DNA from: Prevotella sp.
GTDB lineage: Bacteria; Bacteroidota; Bacteroidia; Bacteroidales; Bacteroidaceae
Reading direction: 5' to 3'
Length of the DNA: 64,000 bases
Assembly (NCBI GenBank): GCA_016285075.1
Contig: JAEEQB010000012.1
Location: 27,667-91,666, forward strand
The translations under genes and the position numbers were made by a program. A model generated the notes under the pieces. The model ran no database searches. It was not told the DNA's origin and saw only the letters and a program-made list of their open reading frames with translations. Positions 48,601-56,945 of the stretch are shown here, piece after piece. The stretch's first letter is position 1. Each line of letters begins with the position of its first letter.

Positions 48601-50037
48601 ATGATTTCTTTTGTTTTGAGCCTTGTCGCTCTTGTAATAGGTTACATGCTCTATGGGCGCTTTGTGGAACGGGTGTTTGGACCTGATGACCGTGTTACGC
48701 CTGCTGTTGCAAAAGCCGATGGGGTAGACTTTATTGTGCTTCCCAACTGGAAGATTTTCATGATTCAGTTTCTCAACATTGCAGGTACAGGCCCCATTTT
48801 CGGTGCCATCATGGGTGCGAAGTTCGGTCCTGCTGCTTATCTGTGGATTGTGTTCGGCTGCATTTTTGCCGGTGCCGTACACGACTACCTCAGCGGTATG
48901 CTCTCTATGCGTCACGATGGTGCAGGGCAGCCGGAGCTGATAGGACACTATCTGGGTCAACCCACCAAGAAGGTGATGCTGGTTTTCTCTGTGTTCCTGC
49001 TCATGATGGTGGGAGCAGTATTTGTATATAGTCCTGCGCTTATTCTCGGTAAGATGTGTAGCGATGGCCTTACCTGGGTATATATCTGGTGCGGCATCAT
49101 TTTCGTATACTATATCATTGCCACGATGCTGCCTATAGATAAGATTATCGGCAAGATATATCCGTTGTTTGCCATTTCCATGCTTTTCATGGCAGTAGCG
49201 TTGATGGCTGTTCTCTTCTATAAGTGGCCGTCCCTGCCGGAACTCTATAATGGACTTGGTGGTGAAGGGTTTACCACTCCTATCTTCCCTGCTCTGTTCA
49301 TAACCATTGCATGTGGTGCCATCAGTGGTTTCCATGCTACTCAGACCCCTCTTATGGCGCGTTGCGTAAAAAGTGAGAAAATGGGGCGTCCTATGTTCTA
49401 TGGTGCTATGATTACTGAAGGTCTTGTGGCACTGATTTGGGCTACTGTGTCTATGTATTTCTTCTATGGAGGTGCTGCTCAGGAACTGAATCAGCCATTG
49501 ACACTCCAAGCTCCTGAGGTGGTGACAGTGGTCAGCGAGGGTTGGCTTGGCACGTTTGGCGGTCTGCTGGCACTCTTAGGTGTTGTGGCAGCCCCCATAA
49601 CCAGTGGCGATACGGCACTACGCTCTGCCCGTCTCATTATTGCAGAATTCATCCACTTGGAACAGAAAACCATCATGAAGCGCATCTGGATTTGCATACC
49701 TTTGTTCGGGGCAACTTTGCTGCTGCTTTTCTATAACATAGAGAATCCTGATGGTTTCAATGTAATCTGGAGCTATTTTGGATGGGCAAACCAGACATTG
49801 GCTGTATTCACCCTTTGGGCTATCACCGTCTATTTGGTACGTGCTAAAAAGGCTTTTTGGGTGACCATGCTTCCTGCATTGTTTATGACAGTTGTGTGTT
49901 CGACATTCATCATGATTTCGCCCAATGCATTCGGCTTCAATATGAATGTAGGTTATGTCGTAGGTGCTGCTTCCTTGCTCGTTGCCGTGGTTTGGTTCTG
50001 CATCTGGTATAGGAAGACTAATATGAATATTCATTAA
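48601..50037 (+). CDS. Carbon starvation protein CstA-family transporter
   Basis: MISFVLSLVALVIGYMLYGRFVERVFG; AGTGPIFGAIMGAKFGP; GAISGFHATQTP. Confidence 0.93.
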   Translation: MISFVLSLVALVIGYMLYGRFVERVFGPDDRVTPAVAKADGVDFIVLPNWKIFMIQFLNIAGTGPIFGAIMGAKFGPAAYLWIVFGCIFAGAVHDYLSGMLSMRHDGAGQPELIGHYLGQPTKKVMLVFSVFLLMMVGAVFVYSPALILGKMCSDGLTWVYIWCGIIFVYYIIATMLPIDKIIGKIYPLFAISMLFMAVALMAVLFYKWPSLPELYNGLGGEGFTTPIFPALFITIACGAISGFHATQTPLMARCVKSEKMGRPMFYGAMITEGLVALIWATVSMYFFYGGAAQELNQPLTLQAPEVVTVVSEGWLGTFGGLLALLGVVAAPITSGDTALRSARLIIAEFIHLEQKTIMKRIWICIPLFGATLLLLFYNIENPDGFNVIWSYFGWANQTLAVFTLWAITVYLVRAKKAFWVTMLPALFMTVVCSTFIMISPNAFGFNMNVGYVVGAASLLVAVVWFCIWYRKTNMNIH

Positions 50038-50055
50038 TAGAAAAATATCAAACTT

Positions 50056-50562
50056 ATGAAAAAGCTGTTTTTAACCCTGATTCTCGGCTTGATGGCCGCA
50101 ACGGCAGTTAATGCCCAGTACTCTACTTATGACACACCACCCTTCGGACAGGGCAAAATCTATGTGGGTGCCTCCATGTCGGGATTCGACATTGGCAGCG
50201 CAAACAAGAACTTCCACGTAGACCTTGCTGCCAAAGGAGGTTATATTGTGATGGACAATATCCTGGCATTGGGAGAACTGTCATATAACTATGTTGAGCA
50301 TAATGATGGCGTAATTTCACTTGGAGCAGGTGCACGCTACTATATTGAACAGAACGGCATTTTCCTTGGTGCAGGAGTACGTCTGGCCAATATGACCAAC
50401 GACCTTGATTTCCAGCCAAATGTCTCTGTTGGTTATGCCTTCTTTCTCAACCGTACTGTCACCGTTGAGCCGGAACTTTACTTTAACCTCTCTACCAAAG
50501 ACTTCGATTACTCCAGCTACGGCCTTCGCATAGGCGTTGGTATTTACCTCTTTAATGAATAG
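50056..50562 (+). CDS. Outer-membrane beta-barrel (porin-family) protein
   Basis: Signal peptide, alternating beta strands, C-terminal YGLRIGVGIYLFNE. Confidence 0.8.
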   Translation: MKKLFLTLILGLMAATAVNAQYSTYDTPPFGQGKIYVGASMSGFDIGSANKNFHVDLAAKGGYIVMDNILALGELSYNYVEHNDGVISLGAGARYYIEQNGIFLGAGVRLANMTNDLDFQPNVSVGYAFFLNRTVTVEPELYFNLSTKDFDYSSYGLRIGVGIYLFNE

Positions 50563-50568
50563 TGTATC

Positions 50569-51417
50569 ATGCTGAGTGTAGATGAATTGGTGGACAGGTT
50601 GATTGACCTGTCGTTTGCTGAGGATATAGGTGACGGTGACCACACAACCTTGTGTTGCATACCCGAGGATGCTATGGGGAAGAGCCATCTTCTCATCAAG
50701 GAAGATGGTATCCTGGCGGGTGTAGAGATTGCCAAAGAAGTGTTCAGACGGTTCGACCCTGAAATGCAGGTAGAAGTGCTCATGGGCGACGGCTCACAGG
50801 TAAAGAAAGGTGACATCGCCATGATTGTAACGGGGCGCGTACGTTCCTTACTACAGACCGAACGCCTGATGCTCAACATCATGCAGCGAATGAGCGGCAT
50901 AGCAACCATGACAAACAGATATGTGGAGCGATTGAAAGGTACAGGCACACGTGTCCTTGATACCCGAAAGACCACTCCTGGCATGCGTATGCTTGAAAAA
51001 CAGGCTGTCAAGATTGGAGGAGGATGCAACCACCGCATCGGTCTCTTCGACATGATTCTATTAAAAGACAACCATGTTGACTTCTCTGGCGGTATTGTTA
51101 ATGCAATCGAACGTTGTCACAACTACCTCAAGGAGAAAGGTCTTGACTTGAAGATTGAAATAGAGGTACGCTCGTTTGAAGAATTGAACCAAGTCCTGCA
51201 ACATGGTGGCGTTGACCGCATTATGCTTGACAACTTCAGTGTTCCCGACACCAGGAAAGCTGTCGAGATTATCGATCATCGCTATGAGACGGAGTCCTCT
51301 GGCGGCATCACATTCGATACCATTCGCGACTATGCTGAACAGGGTGTCGACTTCATCAGTGTTGGTGCGCTTACTCACAGTGTGAAAGGCCTTGATATGA
51401 GCTTTAAGGCATGCTGA
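50569..51417 (+). CDS. nadC: Nicotinate-nucleotide pyrophosphorylase (carboxylating)
   Basis: LDTRKTTPGMRMLEKQAVKIGGGCNHRIGLFDMILLKDNH. Confidence 0.98.
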   Translation: MLSVDELVDRLIDLSFAEDIGDGDHTTLCCIPEDAMGKSHLLIKEDGILAGVEIAKEVFRRFDPEMQVEVLMGDGSQVKKGDIAMIVTGRVRSLLQTERLMLNIMQRMSGIATMTNRYVERLKGTGTRVLDTRKTTPGMRMLEKQAVKIGGGCNHRIGLFDMILLKDNHVDFSGGIVNAIERCHNYLKEKGLDLKIEIEVRSFEELNQVLQHGGVDRIMLDNFSVPDTRKAVEIIDHRYETESSGGITFDTIRDYAEQGVDFISVGALTHSVKGLDMSFKAC

Positions 51418-51465
51418 GGGAAATTGGGAAAATGAGAAATTGAGAAAATGAGAAATGAATTGAAG

Positions 51466-53145
51466 ATGAACAGATTGTTTTTGTCTTTTGCGTTTTTATG
51501 CGCAGCCAATTTCTCATTTTCTCATTCTCTCATTCTCTCAATCTTTCATAGCCCCGTTGACTATGAAATCTCCTTGGCGGGCAATTTTGGTGAACCACGT
51601 CCTCACCATTTTCACGGAGGGCTCGACATTAAAACCGAAGGACGTGAAGGCAAGCATATCTATGCCATCGGTGATGGCTATGTCAGCCGTGTCACCTCTG
51701 GCCTTTACGGATTTGGCAATGCTGTCTACATCACTCATCCTTCGGGCCATACGTCTGTCTATTGTCATCTGAAGTCCTTCTCACCCCGCATCCGGGCAGC
51801 TCTGCTGCGCTATCAGTACCAGCACCAGACATCAGTGTCCGATGCCCGGCTTTCTCCTCTTGATTGTCCCGTCAGTCAAGGGCAGTTCATTGCGCTTAGT
51901 GGAAATACGGGCTCATCCACAGCTCCCCATCTGCATCTTGAGATTCATGACACTCGTACTTGGGATATGCTCGACCCCTATCCGTTCCTGTCAGATTTCA
52001 TCAATGACACTGTTCCACCACGTGCCCATGGTTTTATGGCATGTCCTCAGGACAAGTTTAGTCGTTTCAATGGTAGCAGCAAATTCGCCGTTTTCTATCT
52101 TCAGTCTACAAATACCGCCTGGGGGCGGGTAGGGTTTGCGCTATGGGCTGATGACTATATGCAGGACAGCTATAATCATTATGGTGTGCGAGAGACCCAC
52201 CTCCTGGTAGATGGAAAGGAAGTTTTCAGCAGTTGTGTGGACCGTATCCCGGTGACCCACAACCGTCTTGTCAACTCGTGGGGGGACTATGACCATTGGC
52301 TCCATCGAAGAGCATGGTACTTACGCTCATACAAGGAACCAGGCAACAACCTCTCTATTCTTCATACCGACCAACGTAGGGGAATTGTCGATTTCTCGGA
52401 AGAGCGCGATTATCATCTGGAGTATATCCTCCGTGACTACAAAAACAACGAGGCACGCTATGCTTTCACGGTTCATGCTCAACGCCCTGTCGACTCAAAC
52501 AATTCTGTTTCTAAAGACCGTGACATGACTGCGGCGGGTTTATCCGTTCCCTTCCGTTGGAACCAGACCAATACATACTCTCTTCCTGGCATGCAGCTCA
52601 TCGTGCCTTATGGCCTGCTTACACGTGATGTTACGATTCATCCCTCCATACAGGAGGCTACCGAGATTGACGCACTCTCCGATGCCTTTACTTTCCATGA
52701 CGCTTCGCTGCCATTGGTTTCCGATGCCTCTGTCAGTATCTCTGTTCAGGCACCTGTAGAAGATCCCTCCAAACTGTATGTGACATCCGGAGGGAAGTAC
52801 ATGGGTGGTGAATACGATGACGGATGGGTCAAAGGACATCTGCGTGAGTTGGGGGCTACCTACCAGCTGGCATACGATGCCGAGCCACCTCGTATTTCAG
52901 AACTCTCACTCAATGCTCCGCGTCTTGCCCTCAGCTGTAGTGACAAAGAGTCTGGACTTGACTCATGGACAGCAACCATTGACGGACGGTTCGTGGTGTT
53001 TGAGTCAGTGGAGAAGTCTTCTACCTTTTCCTGTGACCTACGTGAAACGTGGCTTCCCCGTAGCGGAAAGACCCACCAGCTGCTGTTTACTGCAACTGAC
53101 AATCGCCACAATTCACGCACATACCAGGCCTCATTTGTTTATTAA
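51466..53145 (+). CDS. M23 family (LytM-like) metallopeptidase
   Basis: PHHFHGGLDI and HLHLEIHD zinc motifs; start placed at MNRLFLSF. Confidence 0.9.
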   Translation: MNRLFLSFAFLCAANFSFSHSLILSIFHSPVDYEISLAGNFGEPRPHHFHGGLDIKTEGREGKHIYAIGDGYVSRVTSGLYGFGNAVYITHPSGHTSVYCHLKSFSPRIRAALLRYQYQHQTSVSDARLSPLDCPVSQGQFIALSGNTGSSTAPHLHLEIHDTRTWDMLDPYPFLSDFINDTVPPRAHGFMACPQDKFSRFNGSSKFAVFYLQSTNTAWGRVGFALWADDYMQDSYNHYGVRETHLLVDGKEVFSSCVDRIPVTHNRLVNSWGDYDHWLHRRAWYLRSYKEPGNNLSILHTDQRRGIVDFSEERDYHLEYILRDYKNNEARYAFTVHAQRPVDSNNSVSKDRDMTAAGLSVPFRWNQTNTYSLPGMQLIVPYGLLTRDVTIHPSIQEATEIDALSDAFTFHDASLPLVSDASVSISVQAPVEDPSKLYVTSGGKYMGGEYDDGWVKGHLRELGATYQLAYDAEPPRISELSLNAPRLALSCSDKESGLDSWTATIDGRFVVFESVEKSSTFSCDLRETWLPRSGKTHQLLFTATDNRHNSRTYQASFVY

Positions 53146-53211
53146 CTCTCACGTGTATTTTTGAATTTTTGAATTTCACCCTTATCTATCAACTTTAAAC
53201 TTCATATTACT

Positions 53212-53919
53212 ATGACTCCAACTCCCACTCCCCATATCGGGGCCAAGTACGGCGAAATTGCCGAAACAGTAATTATGGCGGGTGATCCGCTGCGTGTGAA
53301 ACTCATGGCCGAGAAGTTTCTCGACCATCCTGTCCTGTTCAACAATGTCCGAGGCATGTTGGGCTATACCGGCACCTATCAAGGAAAGCCCGTTAGTGTT
53401 ATGGGACACGGAATGGGCATACCATCCATAGGCATCTATACCTATGAGCTGTACAATTTCTATGGCGTAAAGACCATCATCCGAGTTGGCTCTGCCGGAT
53501 CCATCAACAAGGATCTGCACATTGGTGATCTGGCCATTGCTATGGGTGCCTGTACCAACAGTAACTTCGCTGCTCAGTACGAGCTTCCTGGCACCTTTGC
53601 TCCTATAGCCGATTTCGGACTGGTCAGGGCTGCAGCTGAGTCGTGCGAGAAGTTCGGTTACCATTACATGGTGGGCAACGTATTGTCTTCCGATATGTTC
53701 TATGGCGAGAACCCTCGTAATGACAAGTGGATCTCCATGGGTGTGCTGGCTATAGAAATGGAAATAGCCGCACTCTATATGAATGCGGCTCGTTCTGGTA
53801 ATCGTGCTCTTGGCATCTGTACCATTTCCGATCATATACTCACGGGTGAGGTTACTACGGCTGAAGAACGCCAAAACAACTTCACACACATGATGGATGT
53901 GGCTTTCTCATTGATTTGA
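53212..53919 (+). CDS. deoD: Purine-nucleoside phosphorylase, DeoD type
   Basis: MAGDPLRVKLMAEKFL; GSAGSINKDLHIGDLAIAMGA. Confidence 0.96.
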   Translation: MTPTPTPHIGAKYGEIAETVIMAGDPLRVKLMAEKFLDHPVLFNNVRGMLGYTGTYQGKPVSVMGHGMGIPSIGIYTYELYNFYGVKTIIRVGSAGSINKDLHIGDLAIAMGACTNSNFAAQYELPGTFAPIADFGLVRAAAESCEKFGYHYMVGNVLSSDMFYGENPRNDKWISMGVLAIEMEIAALYMNAARSGNRALGICTISDHILTGEVTTAEERQNNFTHMMDVAFSLI

Positions 53920-55269
53920 GAAAAGCATCTGAAGCACGGCAGGATTAATCTGCGGACCTTGTGAAGGCATGTTGGGGTAAGGGTTCTTGGGCTGCTTCTT
54001 CAGTTTCTCCAGATAATATTCCCTGACATCCGTCCACTTGTAGTAGGGGTACATGCTCGTTTCGACGGGCATGGTTACTTCGTTTTCGTTAAGCATTGCC
54101 TTCACTAAGATGTCGCCCTTGCCTTTCTTCGGACGGTAGAATACCAACTGAAGGTTGCAGGCTGTGGGAACGGCCATGTAACTGCGGAAGTAGGTGTCAA
54201 GCTCTTCCAGATTGTCTATCGAGCATCCCATGCCTCCCAGTTCCATCAGGGAAATGATAGGCAGCACCACAGTGTCGTGACCAAATCTTAGCGTGGCTTG
54301 CTTTTGTGTTACTGTGTCGGCAGTCTCAATGATGTTCTTAAGCAGGTTGGCATGCATCCACGGCATTACATTACCTGTCTGGGGAGCATTGGCATAGTTC
54401 AGATACCAGTACAGATTGTTGCCATTCCACAGACGGTAGAGTTCCTCTGTTGTAAACAGGTCCAGCAGTGTCCTGTCGTTGTCATGGCTCTGCTGGTTGG
54501 TGGCTATATCATAAATGCTACCCATCAGCTGTGTGGGCATCACGTTCATGTACACCCAGTCCTGATCGTTGAACAGCACCTTCATCAGTCTTCTGGGGTC
54601 TCTCATCTTTGCACTCCATTCGTTCTGTATCGGTCGGGCCTTACCCTCATTCATCCGTTGCAGACCCTCCTTCGGTGGATTCATGTATGCCATGTTGGCC
54701 TCGTTCGCCTCGTTATGAATGTTGGCTGTGGGGTTGGCCTGGGCCAGCTCCTCACATTCCGCAATCATTGAGAGTATACTTCGTATCACCGTCGTGCTGC
54801 GGGCATCGATGCGTACGTTTGGTGCTTTGAAAATCTCGGGAAAGTTCTTGACCATGCGTTTGCCGATAGCGTGGTGCTGAGCTTCACCAACAGGTGAAAG
54901 GTCACCTAGTCTGCCCTTCGACGATTTCTGTATCTCCTCTAACTTGGCCAATGCCTGTTCACCGACAGGTGTCAGTTTCCCTGCCTTCTTCGCGTCTCTC
55001 AGTGTGTTCACAGGACTGGAGTAGTCACGGTCACCCAATAGCCAACGTGAACCGTGACGCCCATAGTGACTCATGTAGTAAGGCTCATAGCCTTTGGGAG
55101 CGGGGGTCAGTGCCTTGCGTGGTAAGCGTTCATAGTCAGTGGCATTACCTCCAGCCAGGAATCTGTCTGCTGTAATCTCCTCTAAGGCGGTTTTCTCATA
55201 CGCCTGTTTCGTCTGGGCTGATAGCGTGAGTGCAGAGACCAGCCCCATGATAGTAATGATAGTTTTCAT
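53908..55269 (-). CDS. Histidine-type phosphatase (acid phosphatase/MINPP-like), secreted
   Basis: Signal peptide; YMSHYGRHGSRW (RHG) motif; LRFGHDTVVLP. Confidence 0.82.
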   Translation of the reverse strand: MKTIITIMGLVSALTLSAQTKQAYEKTALEEITADRFLAGGNATDYERLPRKALTPAPKGYEPYYMSHYGRHGSRWLLGDRDYSSPVNTLRDAKKAGKLTPVGEQALAKLEEIQKSSKGRLGDLSPVGEAQHHAIGKRMVKNFPEIFKAPNVRIDARSTTVIRSILSMIAECEELAQANPTANIHNEANEANMAYMNPPKEGLQRMNEGKARPIQNEWSAKMRDPRRLMKVLFNDQDWVYMNVMPTQLMGSIYDIATNQQSHDNDRTLLDLFTTEELYRLWNGNNLYWYLNYANAPQTGNVMPWMHANLLKNIIETADTVTQKQATLRFGHDTVVLPIISLMELGGMGCSIDNLEELDTYFRSYMAVPTACNLQLVFYRPKKGKGDILVKAMLNENEVTMPVETSMYPYYKWTDVREYYLEKLKKQPKNPYPNMPSQGPQINPAVLQMLFSNQ

Positions 55270-55595
55270 TTTTGTTAGGTTTATGTTAGATAATAAGTAA
55301 TTTCGTTGCAAAGGTACAAATAAGTGCGAACAAAACAAAACTTTTTCTCATGATTCTTCACGTCATGCTGATATCCTTTGGGAAATAATCACATGAGTCA
55401 AGATTCGGAGTCACTTTAGAATTTGGGTGTTCAATGTGATGTACCCAATTTCCGCTTATAAAACACTACAATTAGGTTAAATGTGACTCTATGGATGACT
55501 TATACTGATTTCGGTGACCCTTTTTCAATTTGGTTTTAAACATGATTCGGAATTCTTGACAAATCAGGAAGGCCCGGAAATGGTTATTTTCAATC

Positions 55596-55671
55596 CAGTT
55601 AACTCACTCAATTAATTGAGTTAACTCAAACGATCAATCGAGTTAACTCAAACGACTGATCGAGTTAACTC
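55596..55671. repeat. Four [G/C]AGTTAACTC palindromes at exact 22-bp period
   Basis: Sites at 55596, 55618, 55640, 55662; last two spacers AAACGATCAATC and AAACGACTGATC. Confidence 0.95.
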
Positions 55672-55808
55672 GCGTTTTTGGGGCAGTTATGCCAATTTCC
55701 CTTTTTCATAGCAAAAAGAAAGTAAAATAATTTGACTTTCGCAATTGTGCCCCTTCAGACCGTTTCTTACTTGAGAAAGTTGAGTTCGTTATTCAAAAAT
55801 GCGTAAGC

Positions 55809-55896
55809 ACGCCCTGTAGGGGCGGCCAGCTTATAGCCCAGGGCAACGCCCTGGGTGTGGGTAGGCCACAGCAAACGCCCTGCAAGGGCAAAAGAA
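55809..55896. repeat. GC-rich intergenic repeat element, copy 1
   Basis: CGCCCTGTAGGGGC...TAGCCCAGGGCAACGCCCTGGGT...AACGCCCTGCAAGGGC; related to 63535-63622. Confidence 0.8.
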
Positions 55897-56087
55897 TCAG
55901 CGGTACTGCATCCGCTCAGGCACTGAACCTCGTTCACTCCCGTTCTCTCCTCGGTTCACAAGGGATGTCAACGGCAGAGAGAACGTAAGCGGATAACCGA
56001 GAGTGGCAAGGTGAACAGACTTTTCATTCCTTCGCCTTTTCACTTCTTCACCTTTTCACTCTTTTGCCCCTCCTGAGATAACTCAGA

Positions 56088-56139
56088 TCATGGGGACGGC
56101 TCCTATTAAATATAAATGGGAACCGTTCCCGTGATCATA
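56088..56139. repeat. Degenerate REP-like hairpin
   Basis: ATCATGGGGACGGCTCC...GGGAACCGTTCCCGTGATCAT; related GGGGAC core with mismatched stem. Confidence 0.65.
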
Positions 56140-56183
56140 TGCGTTTCTTAATATAGGTTCAGCGTCTGCAATGCAGAGGCTCT

Positions 56184-56870
56184 TTATGGCCTCACGTATT
56201 TCTTGCCACCACGGATATAGACGCCCTTCTTTTGCGGCTCGCCCTGGAGGCGACGACCCTGGAGGTCGAAGAGACTGTTAGGCTGGAGGTTTGAATCTAC
56301 AGTTACATGATTCATGTTTGCGACAACTCCACTAAACTGATTCGTTGAGAAGACATCCTGTCCTTTATCTGACACCGAAAATTGGTTGTCACCCACAGTT
56401 ATTCCGGTCTGATAAAAAAAGGATATCGGGAGAATGCCAAATCGAGAATCTCCGATTCCTTCAATCCAGGAGTATTCTCCAAAATTGAGGATTCGATACG
56501 TCTCACCACTCACTAAAACATTGTCAATGGACTTTACGCCCTCTTCTCCTATTTTCAGATTGAAGTCAAACCTTTTTACCCATTGGTTGGGGTAACTAAT
56601 ATAGTCATAATAGTTATATACATATACACATCTTGATTCTTCGCAAATATACATTCCCGTAGGACGGCTAACGCTTTCATTCGCTATACGTGCTTTTATC
56701 TGATAACAACTTTTGCCAGACACCTCCACCGGACCATCTAACGAAACAATCAGAGACCCTTGGTCATACGTCCATTGACGATCGGCATCCAACATCTTCC
56801 TGTAACCATCCTGTGCAGATGCAAGAAAGGAAAAGGAAGAAAGAAACATGATAAAGAAAATTTTTTTCAT
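56184..56870 (-). CDS. Secreted hypothetical protein with C-terminal sorting-like tail
   Basis: Signal peptide; C-term SLFDLQGRRLQGEPQKKGVYIRGGKKYVRP. Confidence 0.7.
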   Translation of the reverse strand: MKKIFFIMFLSSFSFLASAQDGYRKMLDADRQWTYDQGSLIVSLDGPVEVSGKSCYQIKARIANESVSRPTGMYICEESRCVYVYNYYDYISYPNQWVKRFDFNLKIGEEGVKSIDNVLVSGETYRILNFGEYSWIEGIGDSRFGILPISFFYQTGITVGDNQFSVSDKGQDVFSTNQFSGVVANMNHVTVDSNLQPNSLFDLQGRRLQGEPQKKGVYIRGGKKYVRP

Positions 56871-56945
56871 AAGCAATTAATTTGATTAAGTGAATTATTA
56901 GAATCAATTCTATTGTCCTCTTGTGTGTTCATTTGTAACACACAA

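Noticed and set aside
51421-51545. CRISPR or coding tandem repeat in GAGAAAATGAGAAATT tracts
   Set aside because: Simple-sequence A/G-rich tract without unique spacers; treated as a microsatellite-like inverted repeat.
55596-55671. CRISPR array
   Set aside because: Repeat unit (10 bp palindrome, 12-nt spacers that are themselves similar) is far too short, and no cas genes are nearby.
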